A stretch of DNA of 64,000 bases from Lunularia cruciata (lineage: Eukaryota > Streptophyta > Marchantiopsida > Lunulariales > Lunulariaceae), in the NCBI GenBank assembly GCA_948567375.1, contig OX419756.1, forward strand, positions 21,457,001 through 21,521,000, in the 5' to 3' direction. Of this stretch, positions 24,122-36,654 are shown in pieces. The notes beneath the pieces are model-generated. The model was given only the letters and a program-made list of their open reading frames with translations, searched no databases and had not been told where the DNA came from. The position numbers and the translations under genes were made by a program. The stretch's first letter is position 1; every line of letters starts with the position of its first letter.

Positions 24122-26207
24122 AAACTATCACCCCACATAATAGTCCTCCTTGCTATGTAGGCACCATTCCCATTGTGTCCAAATCTATCTAATACCACGG
24201 CAAGTTGAATTCACATTGGTCCATGTTTCTTCTCCAACTTAATCTTTGTGAAAATTGCATGGTCTCTAATGAACTTGAGTAAACTATAAAATGACAAATG
24301 TTCATTCTCATGAATATTTTGAATTGAAGGGGGTCTAGATTTTTGAGCAAAATAGAAAACAATCACTTTGCCTACACATGTAACTTTGATCCTCCAAGTA
24401 CCACACAAAATGTGCAAAATTGCACAATTTTGCACAATTTTGTAAGTTATTTCCCCTCCTTGATGCAAAAATCAAATAAACCACTTTCAGATTCCTCCTT
24501 CCACTCATCTACATCCTAGAACTTCCTTTTTCTTTTGTTTTCATACTCAAGCTTCTCATCATCAAACTGACCTTGCCAAAATGCCAACTGCTCCCACATA
24601 CACTTCTTAATCTCATTCATCAACTCAATGTGCAAACTAAGACGGGGCATGGTGATGAACTATTTTTGCTGAAAGCACCATGATTGTTGGAGGCATCCAA
24701 AATCTCTCAGGATATTTCCTCAGTCTCTACCTCCACTACATTTTCAATTTCTGCTGGGATATTAGAGTCTCTACCTCCTATGTGTCTTCATCTACAGCCT
24801 CTCTTGGGATATCAGAGTATCTACCTCCCGTGTGTCTACAATCTCGTGGAGAGATTGATGTCTCTTTCTCTCTACAATTCTATCCCTTTGCACCCCTGCC
24901 CTATGCACCACAACTCTATCCCACTATGCTAGAACTCTCCTTTCCACATGTGCCTCTCAACATGCCTTCCATGCATATTTAACCTCACCTTGACAAGTCA
25001 TACTCTATTTTCAAATTGTTCGCATTGCATATCAAAAGTTTATTCTTCTTTTCCTCTACCATGGCAAGCTCTATTGCTTTTTGAATCATCTATTGGGAAA
25101 AATTGACCCCTATTTGTTTGATGTTATTGCAAGTCTTCTCCTTTTCTCCAATCTAGCATGCTCTTTCACCAAGATTCAAAATACATAACAAATTAAAATT
25201 CGTCCACATTTTCATATTAAAAAACCAGCTTGAACATTAAAGCTCTTGATTTGTACCGACTGCTTGATTTTTTAAATCCTTATTAGTACACACATATTGT
25301 GATAAATTTTTACAAGAGAAATTTTTACAAGGAGTGGACAAGAGCACATTCCTTGTAAAAGTCCATGGGTAACAATTTTTGGCACCAATTAATATTCTAT
25401 GGCTATAGGAAAGGACATATAACATTTTTTAGTACCTTCCCATTAGCTACTCCTAACAATTTCCTACAATACCTGTTAAAACTTTTACATGACTATTACA
25501 AGTGGTGCAAAAGCTATTACTGAAACTCCTTATTGCATTCATTCTTAACTTTGCATGCATGACTCTTGAATCCTCTTTTGTCCCATAACCCTTCCTTGAT
25601 TTTGTCCCAAAACATAATGGAACACTGAGTATCACCATAATGCTTTTCTATGGACCTATTAGGAATTACTACCATCTAGATTTGTAGGACATCCCTAGTT
25701 TTTTTATAAAACCAGCCTAATTGCCATAATTTTCCAACAAAGACACCCTAGTATCTCAAGGTACCATTTGGGGAGCATGTGGGATTGGAGATTGGATGAG
25801 GCATGTGGTATATTACAATATACATGCAAAGGAAGTCTAGACCATGATTAGGATTTCACCCATTAAAAAGTTCTTGTAAGAATTTTGGCATTGATGAGTT
25901 CTTATATCAGAGACTCTTGTACCATAAGTTCTTATACCAAAGGGCTATTATATCAAATATTCTTGAATCCAATTGTTTTGTCAATCAAATTGTCAAATTA
26001 CCTATACTAATGAGTTGAGTGTATAGGAAGATTAGTGTAATGTATGTGGAGGGATCTATAGAATTGTGGCCCTCCTCCAATTTCATCTCTATGGGTTTGG
26101 GCATTGAGCACTACTACAATGAATGAGCAATTGTACTTGCTTATGGACGAGACATTGGAGGTAGAGTGAGATCTATGCTTGTTGCAAATAGGCCTATAAT
26201 AATTTTT
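24122..26207. other. gene-free stretch with a 50-bp tandem repeat
   Basis: No gene is supported. At 24709-24845 a unit of about 50 bp (GGGATATTAGAGTCTCTACC type) occurs three times, at about 24709, 24756 and 24806. From 24140 on, CpG again becomes rare. The stretch ends at the first LTR of the Gypsy element. Confidence 0.4.
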
Positions 26208-26885
26208 GGTGCATGTTTGCTTGATAGGGATATTAAGTTTGGTATTGCAAGTAGTGGAGAAATATTATCTATATGGAGTTGATCTAAGTTTCTACATTAG
26301 TCATGATTAGCTAGAGTTATTCCTAGCTAAGATAGAGGTGACCTTATTCCAAAGGAATGGAAAAGAGTGAGCATCATTAATTTTTCTTCTAGTGTATTGA
26401 CTTGGTATTATTCTTAGTTATTTGACTTTGAGGAAAGAGTTGAGAACTCTTGGGCCCACACGCCTTATTGGTGCAAATTTTTCTATAGTCTAAGGATAGC
26501 CCATGTGAATGAATCCTTGAATTAGTTGTAAATGAGGATAAGACCACCTACTCATTGGATAATTCCTATGGGACTTTTTGACTTTATTGGAATTTTAGCC
26601 TACAAACTTGAGTTACTCCAATTATTAGTAACTTTGTTATGTAAATTTTTCATAAGTATATTAGCTAAGGGTGAGGAGGTACTCATCATTCTTTCATTTG
26701 CAACTATCTATCTCTCATTGAGTTCTAACGAGCAATGTCTTGAGTCTTGGAGGTACTTGGAGTTCTAGCCTTGGAAGAGTGATTGATTTGGAATTCCTTT
26801 CCTTTGTAGTCCATGGTGTGCTACCTTAATAGCCATTAGAGGTTCATTTTGAGTGAGAGACAGACCGGCTCACATTTTTGGTCCA
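26208..26885 (+). repeat. 5' LTR of the Gypsy element
   Basis: Aligns by eye over its whole length with 34258-34938: shared landmarks are GGTGCATGT near the start, AGTCATGATTAGCTAGAGTT, CATAAGTATAT before a GTGAGGA box, CTATCTATCTCTCATTGAG and GACAGACCGGCTCA near the end. Exact borders are uncertain by some tens of bases. Confidence 0.75.
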
Positions 26886-28860
26886 TTACTAAGATCTCTC
26901 TAGCAGGAAAGATAATGTTCTGCATTCAATTATATATTAGACAAAAGGAGGTTATGAGACTCACTTGGAAGGAACATTGAGGGAGGAGAGGGCTGAACTT
27001 ATGTTAGAGAACTTAGACCCATTTGTATGCCTTGTAATTTTTTATGGTGTATTTGAGGTGATATTGACATCTATACACATGAGAAGACTTGGAGAGATTG
27101 TGTGAGGTGGACCATAGATTTTGGAGAGTACAATAATTTTGGGCAAAAATTCAAGTTTGAGAGCAAGACTTGAGATTTTTTTAAATTATATCTTGGGTTA
27201 TCTTTCAATTAGGACACTTAGAATTACTATGAGAGCTGCTGCATGCATAGAATTTTTAGAAGATGGTAGGATAAACTTTTCTCATAAACTACATACTCTT
27301 TGGAATTTTGTATAGAACTTGCCAAATTTTTCATTTTGCATTGGATTCTTTTGAAAATTTCCAAGAAAATCAAAGCAAGATGTTGTATGTTCTGGTCCTA
27401 AAATTGGGAAGAGATTATTCTACACAAAAAGTGAGAAATTTATGATGTGAGAGGGGTGGTTTTAGACTAAATCTGGGAAGATGGTGATAAATCAAGACTT
27501 TCTTTGGCTAAATAGCTTAAAGAAAAGGGCTGAAATTTTTCACGGTAAAATTACCTAGAGTGGAGCTTGTGTTGAAAAATTGCAAAGGATATCAAGTTCT
27601 CAGTTAGGAGGATTGACTAAGATTGTGAAGTTGATTCTAGGGAGTTGAGTTCTCATGCATGAGGAGTGTGAGAACAACCAAAAGCATGTTTGACTATTTA
27701 GACTCATCTTGGGAGCATGAAGTGCCATTAAGAGTGGATTTGAAGTTATGCAAGGCTTCTCAACCGTTTGAGCTCATTGTAAAAAGAGACATAGAAAAAG
27801 AGAAAATAGTTTAGAATAGAATTTATAGAAAATGTTAAGAGGATCCAAAAGCCTTGCATAACTTACACTTCTTGGAGGACAGAATGATTCTAAGTGTTTT
27901 TTATGTGGAGAGAAGGAACATAAGGCAAGTTCATGTCAATTGACCATTGAGAGAAAGAGATTGATTTACTTGACTTAGAGACAAGTAAGGCAAGTAAGGA
28001 GAGGCTTACTTGACTTGGGATTACATGTTGGACCTTCTTCACTAAGATTGGGAGGGAGTAGATCTAAAACCAAAGAGTTGTGTGAGGTTTGTGGAGCAGA
28101 AGGATATCCAAAAGGGTATGAGTGTAGTTGAGTAACAACACTTTGGGAGACTATGGTGGAAGATCTTGGGGAGAGTCTTAGTATCATTACGGAAAAACTA
28201 CCTTTGTCAAAGAGTTCTCAAAGTTAGTGATGGGTATAATTTTTCAATTGATGGATAAACTATCCATGAGAGTTTGACTAATATGCATACCTTGGGATTT
28301 GATCATGTGGTGGAAATTGTAGAGCAATCTAAACCTTTTGTGTTGCTTATGTTTGACTACTCTAAATAGCATTAATCATGTTTGTAACTTATTAGTTATA
28401 GGATGAGAGATGTCATGCATATATACATCAGTACACAACATATATAACTGTCAACATCATATACAATAAAAGCATAACTCACACATGAACTCTAAAGTGC
28501 CACAATTGCCAATCAGTTTGTTCTTCTACTCAAATCACACTCAAATCAGATAGGTACTCAATCCTTCACTCAAAAATTTGCCAACAACTAGGCATTGATT
28601 ACAATCAAACCACACCCACTCTAGCTAAGAGACTCTAGGTGACATTCACTGGCCTCTTTCTACTATAACCAAGAACTCAAAGGCTCAACATCATAGAAGT
28701 TAGCTCTCTAGAGTTGCACTTCAAAGGTATATCCCTTTGCTTGACCTAGGTCTCCAGCCCTAACGGCACTATTGATGGCATATTTGAAAATGTGAATGGT
28801 GCAAGTGACAATGGATCTCACTATGTGATCAGTAGCCCAACATTACAAATCTTGTAGTAG
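26886..28860 (+). other. internal stretch with two extra zinc-knuckle motifs
   Basis: Most of this is unreadable, but 27895-27936 encodes CFLCGEKEHKASSC, a complete CX2CX4HX4C knuckle, and 28081-28125 encodes CEVCGAEGYPKGYEC, a similar array with the histidine replaced by tyrosine and altered spacing. They lie upstream of the element's own gag, so they probably come from a different retroelement, LTR or LINE, inserted here. 28380-28840 holds nothing I recognise. Confidence 0.45.
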
Positions 28861-28867
28861 AGACAAT

Positions 28868-28931
28868 AAGAAAGAAAGAAAGAAAGAAAAAAATTTTAAA
28901 AATAATAATATATATATATATATATATATAG
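28868..28931. repeat. (GAAA)n / (TA)n microsatellite
   Basis: Four to five AAAG units pass through a poly(A) run and AATAATAATA into about ten TA units. Confidence 0.9.
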
Positions 28932-28969
28932 GAAGGAAAGGTAGTGAGGGTCTAAGATGGTGAAACATC

Positions 28970-30200
28970 TGGTTTTTCTTTGGCAAAAATGGAGAAGATA
29001 TGGAGGCTTTTATGAGAGACTTCAAGAGGGCTTGCATAGAAAACAATGAAAGGAAGAAGAATGAGTGTGCCTCATTACTACAAGATTTCTTTGAGGATGC
29101 AACTCTTACATGGTATGAGTCAAAATACCAAAAGAGAGAGAGAGGAGAAATATGCAAGAAGAGTCTTGAGAGAGTTTGACTATAGCACTCATTGAGAACT
29201 TATTTTCAAATGAGAGTTATGAAAGATTGGTGACTGAGATTACCTTTCTTAAGTAATGAGATGGAGAGAAAGTGAGAGCCTATGCAAAAAGGGGAGAGAA
29301 GTTAGAGTCAAAATTCTATATAGTGTTGGGGAAGAGTGGGGATGATATGGAGACTACCATGATTGGGATAGAAGCCATACTTACCAATAATTTTGTGGGA
29401 TGGTTGAAACCACAAATTCAAAGCAAGGTGAGATATGAAAAACCTTCTTCTAAGGTAGAAGCTACAAAGATTATAGTTTGACATGAAGAAAGTTTGGAAG
29501 GAGATGAGAGTGATTTGGTGATGAAGCAAGTTGTGCATCCTCCATAAGTCTACAAGTATGGTAAGCTTTTGATCCCTTGGTAGCAAGGGTGGAACCACAA
29601 GTCATAGTTGCTCATGTTCTTGCACCTTTGCCAAAAGATCCCCGTCAAACTATCATTGAGTAACTTGCAAACCTCAAGATCAATATAGTACAACTATTGG
29701 GGAAGAGAGAGATTGATTAGAATTTTTGAGAGACCCTAAGGGTTATGGAAACTATCCATAGAGAGGAGGCCAACCAACTAGCAATTTCAATGATAAAAAC
29801 TGTTTTGGTTGTGGAAGTAGAGGTCACACCTATAGGAATTGTTCAAATTCCATGTATTATGGAAGAAGGGGTTATGAAGAGGCAAATAGAGAGAAGGAGG
29901 AATGTGGTGAAGAGCAATTACTTCTTGTGAAAAATAGAGATAAAGAGATGGCATCTATAGATGTGGTGGAGATCAAGTGTGAGAAGGGAGAATGCTCAAA
30001 CTCCAAAGGTCTTAACTTGGAGCTTTTGACACAAGAGAAGAAGAGAGCCCATTTTGCAAATGATATACATTCTTCTCAAAAATTCTCTCCTAGCAAGGAT
30101 ATTCCAATGCCCACAAGGAGTACTTGCACTACTAGTTCAACACTATCAACAAAGACTCCAAGGAAGAAGTTGGGGATGGATGATTCTTTGATCTCAAAGT
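28970..30200 (+). pseudogene. Gypsy gag with zinc knuckle, broken
   Basis: The capsid part reads MEAFMRDFKRACIENNERK and LLQDFFEDATLTWYES (about 28985-29125), a pattern typical of Gypsy gag, and continues at 29272-29481 (RAYAKRGEKLESKFYIVLG). The zinc knuckle at 29801-29842 is intact in sequence: CFGCGSRGHTYRNC. A charged linker follows (29852-30202). At least three stops or frameshifts separate the pieces, so no functional protein is made. Confidence 0.8.
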
Positions 30201-30219
30201 AGCAACAATGGGACTACAA

Positions 30220-30760
30220 TGTGTTGGAGGATGTTGGTAGTCACAAGGTCAACATCATGGTGGGTCAATTGATTGCTTTAAATCATACCTTGAGGAAGGA
30301 ACTTAGGGGTGGTTTGAGTTCTACAAGGAGCAAGAGAAAGAAGAAAGCAAAGTCTTTGGTATCAATGGGAGTAGTTTATACAAAACCAACACCATGTGAG
30401 GCTTGTGAGGATGAATGGTCATAACATCAAGGATGCACTTGTTGATGGAAGATCTACAATGAATGCCATGCTAGAGAAGTTTATGAATAATTTGAGTATG
30501 ATGCATTCTATACCTTCAATATTTATAGTGAGCATGCCAAATGAGTAACAAGTTTGAATGGTGGGTGTGATAGACAAGGTGGTAGTATTAGCTATGGGAG
30601 TTCAAAATCTCATGACTTTCCAAGTTTGGAAGGATGCAAGTTATGATTTGCTACTTGGAAGACCATGGTTGAGAGCAACTCAAAAAATTGATTGATGGCA
30701 CAAAGGGAACTTGAGAATTGGGCCATCAAACCATCAAGTTATAGTTCCAATAACCAATAC
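30220..30760 (+). pseudogene. Gypsy retropepsin-like protease, broken
   Basis: DALVDGRSTMNAMLEKFM (about 30430-30485) corresponds to the DGG-type active site of many plant Gypsy proteases, with the second glycine changed to arginine. YDLLLGRPWLRATQKID (about 30633-30690) is the conserved C-terminal strand. Stops lie between. Confidence 0.7.
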
Positions 30761-31199
30761 CAACCATATCTCACATTCAGATACACCATCTTTTGATTAT
30801 TGGGAATCAGATTTAGAAGAAGGAATATTCAGGTTTGGACACAAACATGGAGGAAGAGACCTCTTCAAATGAGGATGAATCTAAATCTAATCTAGACGTG
30901 CATCCTTGTGTCTTATGGACTTTGTGCTTAAGCTAGAGGTTTTGAGGGATCCCAATAAATTGACATTGATCCTTAAGGAGGAAGAGAAAAGATTATTTAC
31001 CTTTAAGTATGGTCTCAACGTTGCCAAGGAGTAGAAAGAAAAATTTGAAGAGATTTTGCAAAATTACATCCAAGTGTATGCTTTTAGTTTCAAGGATCTC
31101 AAAGAAGTTACCTTGGAGGAGCATAAGATAGAATTGAGTCACAAGATCTCAAGGAAGTCACCTTGACAGAGCATCAAATAGAGGTGGAGTCACATGCAA

Positions 31200-32010
31200 G
31201 ACCAATCTGCTAAAAAAAACATTGCATTAGCCCACAAAGAGCTTTGGTTGTGAAGGTAGAGATTGATAAGCTCAAGGAGGTTGAGTTTATTTTTGAGGTA
31301 GAGAATTCAAAATGGGTGTCTCCAATAAGGATTTTGAAGAAGAAGAATGTAAAGCTTTGGGCATGTGTTGATTATAAGAAGCTCAATGATGTTACCAAGA
31401 AGGACTTCTATCCCTTGCAATTCATTGATGAGATCTTGGAGGAGGTTGCGGGCCTTGAGAAGTAAAATTTTGGACATGGTTATAATAGCAACGATAAATC
31501 AACATTTCACTAGAGCATCAACAACTCACCACATTCACCACACCTTGGGGAACTTATGATTTCAAAGTTGTGCCTTTTGTGATTTGTGATACTCCAATTC
31601 CATTCCAACAGTTCATGGACAAGGTGTTTGAACTTTTCATCAAGAAACTTGTGAGAGAATTTATTGATGACTTTTGCATTTTTAGGAGCAAAAGACAAGC
31701 ACTTTGAGAACTTGATCATGGTTTCTCAATGCTTGGATGAAGAAAATGCATCACTCAACCCAAAAAATGCACCTTTGGTTATGAAAAAGGTCTACTTTTG
31801 GAGCATATCATTTCCAATGATAGAATATCAATCAATTGCAAAATGGTGAGGAAAATCTTAGACCTTCCATTTCCTTCCTTAACAAAGTTAAAAAATTCTT
31901 GGAGATATTTTGGTAATATAGGAGGCTTGTCTTCTCATTTTCCAAAAAAACATATGCATTGACAATTTATATGAAGAAAGGTGTGGAATACATAGTGATT
32001 TTGGAAGACA
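31200..32010 (+). pseudogene. Gypsy reverse transcriptase, broken
   Basis: 31244-31465 reads EIDKLKEVEFIFEVENSKWV then SPIRILKKKNVKLW and CVDYKKLNDVTKKDFYPLQF, the classic Gypsy RT start. The catalytic region reads REFIDDFCIF (about 31655-31685), so the YxDD box has phenylalanine in place of tyrosine. Three frames are needed to follow it to about 32000. Confidence 0.8.
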
Positions 32011-32699
32011 AGCAAGCTCTAAAATTGTTATTGTTTGTCAATTTTCTACGTTGCGATGGGGTCCTACATTGCATATATACTTTTAGATTTAGTAGATATG
32101 AAAAGTTGGCTTGATAATCATGTGGCATTTTTTTCTTTATTCAAATTGCATATGTTTCAATTGGACATAAGAAAGAAATATCATGAAGGATGTTGCCTCA
32201 ACCAATTTTACTGGTAAGATTTTGGAGGTTGGAAGTGTTTCAACACCTCTCAAACCTTATGTAGATACCATTTTATATGGTTTGACAGGAATTTTATACA
32301 AGGCCCAAGTACTTATTAGTTACGGCATGCTGATCCTCAATTACTAGCAATTCCAACTTCATGTTCTCGGGTTGCAAAGAACAATCCAAATTTAGGCAAT
32401 CTTTCTGGATTTGTTCCGCCTTATAGCATTGCTTCCAATTGTAATTGCCAATGTTGCATTTTTGTATCCCAGCCCATAAGGGCCATGCAGACTTCAAGCT
32501 TTTGAAGAGCTCAAGTGATCCCTTGTTATGGCTCCAATTCTTGCTAAACCTGATCAGATTAAACCTTTCACCTTTATACTAATGTTTCCAATATAGTTAT
32601 AGAATGTACTCTTAATAAGACCAAGATGAATATGATTATCCAATATTTTATGCTAGTAGATAAATAGTCTCAACAAAGAAGAACTATTAATTTGTAGAA

Positions 32700-33190
32700 A
32701 AGGAAGAGTTGGCAGTTATTTTTGGTCTCAAGAAGTTTTCACACTACTTGATTGGAGAGAAAGACACAATTTTCATGGATCATAAGGCTTTGAAATACAT
32801 CTTCAATAAGCTTAATGTGGAAAGAAGATTAGCAAGGTGGATGATACTCTTGTTTGAATATGATTACACCATTGAAGAAAATATGCAAATATTGATTTTT
32901 TATCCATGGCTTATGATCATGATGGAGATGAGCCAATGGATGATTCTTTCTTGGATGGGGAGCTCATGCCAATCTCAATCATTGAAGAGGTTCCAATGGA
33001 GTAGAAGGAGATTGTGGACTTTGTTACAAGAGGTAACTATCCTGATGAGATATATGCTAGGGAGATGAAGGCCCATGCAACAAGATCTAGACCTTACACA
33101 ATGGTGAAGGATATTCTTTTTCATCAAGGAGCAAATGGTCTACTTCAAAGAGTAACAGGTAAGGAGGATCTATCTTACTTATAAATGAGT
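32700..33190 (+). pseudogene. Gypsy RNase H and linker, broken
   Basis: AVIFGLKKFSHYLIGEK, then MDHKALKYIF and ARWMILLFEYDYTIEE (32709-32880) match the RNase H part of Gypsy pol. The following linker (PMDDSFLDGELMP) leads to the integrase in another frame. About 700 bp between the RT and this point contain only short unreadable frames. Confidence 0.75.
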
Positions 33191-34257
33191 TTGGTTTGAT
33201 ATGTGAGGATCACTTTGCACAAACAATGACCGTTTTCAAGATTTTAGATGCAAGTTACCATTGGAGGGGAATTGTCAAAGATCGTCTTGATTATTGCAAA
33301 ACTTGTAAAGTTTGTCAACCTTTGGCTTGGAAGTCTACCTCTACTCCACCTCTTAGATCAATTCTAGTGCTAAGACCTTTTTAAAAGTAGGGAATTTACT
33401 TTGTAGGTCCTCTCAATAAAACCCCAAGGCACAATTGGTACACTATGGTAGGTATTGGTTACCTTACCAAGTGGGTTGAGGCTAGATCAAGAATGAAGAT
33501 GAAGTTGGTAGATTTCTTTATGAACACATCATCATTAGGTTTGGATGTCCTTCGGAATTGGTTTTTGGTAGAGGAGGAGAGTTTATAGGAAGTATCACTA
33601 CAGACATGCTACAATATTTCTCTATCACACCTAGAGTGACTACCTCCTATAAGCTAAACTCAAATGGCTTGGCAAAGAGAGAACCATCAAACCTTGTGCA
33701 TGATGTTGGCCAAAGATGCAGAAATGGAGATAAAACATCATTGGGACAAGAAGATGCATGTGGGTTTGTGGGAGTATAAGATAACCATGAAGATATCCAC
33801 CAAATATTCTCTATTTCATTTTGTATATGGTATTGAGTCTACTTTACTTATTCACTTTGATCTTACTACTTTCCAAAGCATTCATAGGAAATTGAAGAAG
33901 GCACAAGGAGATAATGTAGAGAAGTCAAGGAAGGAGCAACTCATGGAATTGGAGAAGGCAAGAGCAGTTGCTATGTAGCAAGTGAAGTGAGCCCAAAGAA
34001 AACAAAAGGAGAGCTATGACAAGAAGCAAGGCAAGAAGAAGGTGGAGCTCTTCACCAAAGGTGATTGGATAATGTTGTTTGACTCAAGTGAATGCAAAAG
34101 AAGTTCTTGCCTAAGTAATTTGGAGCTTTCATAATGGAAAAGGAGTTGGGAGGAAGACATTCTAATATGATTAACCATGATAAATTGAAATTGTATCATA
34201 CAAGGTAAAGGGAACTTCACTTTGAGGCCAAAGTGAAATCTTAGTCCAAGGTGAATG
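33190..34257 (+). pseudogene. Gypsy integrase, broken
   Basis: The zinc-binding part is visible at 33196-33384 (ILDASYHWRGIVKD, then CKTCKVC). The core reads GIYFVGPLNKTPRHNW and GIGYLTKWVEA; relatives have GIDFxGP and xTDYLTKW, so both aspartates look lost. The target helix region (HHWDKKMHVGLWEYK) and a C-terminal part with KGDWIMLFDS follow. The frame changes several times. Confidence 0.75.
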
Positions 34258-34938
34258 TACTACCCATTGGTGCATGTATGTTCTATAGGCATATTAAGTT
34301 TAGTATTGGTAATGGAGAAATATTATCTATATGGAGTTTAGCTAAGTTTCTATATTAGTCATGATTAGCTAGAGTTAGTCATAGCTAAGATAAAGGTGAT
34401 CCTATTCTAAAGGAAGGAAAGAGAGTGAGCATCACTCTTTTGTCTTCTAGTGTATTGACTTGGTATTTTCCTAGTTATTTGACTTCAAAGAAAGAATTGA
34501 GAACTCTTGGGCTCATAACCCTTGTTGTGGATTCTTCTATAGTCCAAGGATACCGCCTATGAAGAAATCCTTTACGTAGTTGGTAGGTGAGGAATGGAAT
34601 TATTCCCATGTACTTGGAGTACTCCTTTAGAATTTTGATTTTATTTGACTTTTAGCCTAGTAACTTGAATTACTCCAGCAATTAATAACTTTGGTGTGTA
34701 CTTTTTTCATAAGTATATAAGCTAGGGGTGAGGAAGTACTCATCATCCTTTTATTTGCAACTATCTATCTCTCATTGAGTTCTCAAGTGAGCAATGTCTT
34801 GAGTCTTGCAGGTGCCTTGGAGTTCTAGCCTTGGAAGAGTGTGATGGAGTTAGATTTCTTGCCTTCTTAGTCCACTGTGCACTACCTTAATAGATATCAA
34901 AGGTTCATCTTGAGTAAGAGATAAGCCGGCTCATATAC
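34258..34938 (+). repeat. 3' LTR of the Gypsy element
   Basis: Starts near TGTACTACCCATTGGTGCAT, directly after the integrase tail, and matches the copy at 26208-26885 to the shared end GCCGGCTCAT. CATAAGTATATAAGCTAGGG (about 34709-34728) contains a plausible TATA box of the LTR promoter. Confidence 0.75.
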
Positions 34939-34939
34939 T

Positions 34940-36654
34940 TGTTCTCATTTTGGGAGGTTCCTTTCTTGGAGCTAGAATGACCTTCATCTGTCATACAGTC
35001 CTTGTTTCTATCCTATCTCTTATCTCCACCACTTCACTTTCTTATGAAGATATTTCAATAACTCTTTTTTTTTGTTTTGTTTTTTTGTTTTGTTTCTTGG
35101 AGACTAAAGTTTTGCTCTTTGTTGAAGGTACCTTTTTGGTGATCATGATGGTGTTGTATGATTCCTCAATGGGCACAAACTTCTTGGTACAAGCATACTC
35201 CTTGTCCGTGTTGTGATGTGTCCATTATTTCCTTGGCCAAATCGGGGTGTCCATTGAAGCAAGATGGATGATGGAAGTGATTCAAAAATCTCTCCTTCTC
35301 CTTGTTCAAGAGAAAACCCATTCACGAATAGAAGTGCATGACAAAGGGTGCTACTTTCATGGCCACTCCTTACTCCATGTCCTCCAAGTAGTTTGTTTAC
35401 GCATTCACAAAACATCTACCCCCAACTCATTGGTTTTCCTTTGTGCAAAAGTTGAAAGAAAATTGCTTGATTGAGGTTGACATATAAATTTTATTTCAAT
35501 CAAAATAGCTTCATGATCAGAGCAAGACAAGAAATTCTCTATTGCTCCTAGATCTATTAATACTCTCATTGGATTGCCTTCTAGGACTCCATCCACAACA
35601 ATCAATTGTGAGGTTGCCTTTCAAGACCTCTACGTGTTAGTCTTCTTCCTTCCCTTGCTTCTCTCCTTCCTTATTGAGCTAGTAAGGCCGCAAGGTACAT
35701 TTATTGGCAAGCTTTGTTTTCTGAAGTGATTTCCACCTCCTCTTCTTCAATGCACCTCTCCATGTTGTTCAAAGATCACATGTATGAAGGCTGATGGACT
35801 CTAGGGAAACGAGCATGAAAATTGGTAGATATGTGCCCAACACGGCCACAATTGTAATAATGGCGTTGTTCTATTTAAGTTCCTTCTCCTTGTGTGAATC
35901 CATCTCTTTGTTCTTCTACCCATCCACGCTCTCCTTGAAGCAATCATGCACCTTGATCTTGAAATCAAAGTTTGCACAATTCCATTGGTATTGGTTCACC
36001 CATGTGTGGCATTTCTGCCCAATAATGTTGAGGTGAAACTACTCCTTCACCTCCACCCAATGCTCTTGCTATTCTCTACGCACAAGCAATGGCTTCAAAT
36101 ACCGTGCAAGGATTTTGCACCATGACATCTTGGTGAATCCGCTCCTTCAACTCTCATTTGAAATTGTTGAGAGTGTCTATTGGACTCATGTCAGTTATTG
36201 CAACTTGTGGATCTAGAAATGCTTCCACATACTCTTGTACATTGTTCTTCTATCTCAATCCCGATAGTTGGATTCAGGCTATGTGCACGGAATCTACCAA
36301 TTGGAAATTCTTCAGCAATCTTTCTTGCATTGCTGTCCACGTGACCTCCTTTCTCTACCAACATGGATCATTCCCAAACATTGTACCATGTGAGGGCTTT
36401 ATCAGTCAAGTACTCACATGCAAACACGCCTGCAGCATGCTCAATGATCTATATTGAGAACAATCAAAAATATCAATTTGTTCTCAAGATCCAATTTTCC
36501 ACTACTCCCATCATACGTTACCCCTTGTAAGGCTCAATGTTGTAGGTCTTCTTCATCCAAAGTAGCAATGTGGCTTCATCTTTGACAGGGTTTGTAGGTA
36601 CGGGTGCCTCTCCAAGTACTTCAATCATTGATATTGGGTTTTGAGACGAATTTT
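34940..36654 (-). pseudogene. second Gypsy family fragment, minus strand
   Basis: Read from high to low coordinates: gag (about 36560-36060; NNVQEYVEAFLDPQVAITDM and a continuation), a damaged zinc knuckle near 35860 (NCGRVGHISTNFHARF, second half of the cysteines lost), then a protease at 35405-35605 (VLIDLGAIENFLS, where relatives have DSG). The order is right for gag-protease on the minus strand. The piece sits between the 3' LTR of one element and the truncated copy at 36655, so it is an insertion or rearrangement product. CpG is a little more frequent here. Confidence 0.65.
35061..35098. repeat. T/G low-complexity run
   Basis: Runs of T broken by TTTTGTTTTG units. Low complexity only. 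Confidence 0.8.

Larger units (their letters stand above)
26208..34938 (+). mobile_element. old Gypsy LTR retrotransposon with both LTRs
   Basis: Two direct repeats of about 680 bp (26208-26885 and 34258-34938) enclose, in order, gag, zinc knuckle, protease, reverse transcriptase, RNase H and integrase fragments, which is the Gypsy gene order. Every domain is broken by stops or frameshifts and several catalytic residues are lost, so the element is dead. The LTRs differ by many substitutions and small gaps and CpG is almost absent, so insertion is old. A 2-kb stretch between the 5' LTR and gag may hold a nested insertion. No target-site duplication could be recognised. Confidence 0.8.

Noticed and set aside
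36158-36457. Plus-strand frame of 99 codons
   Set aside because: It overlaps the minus-strand Gypsy gag, which has the better family match.
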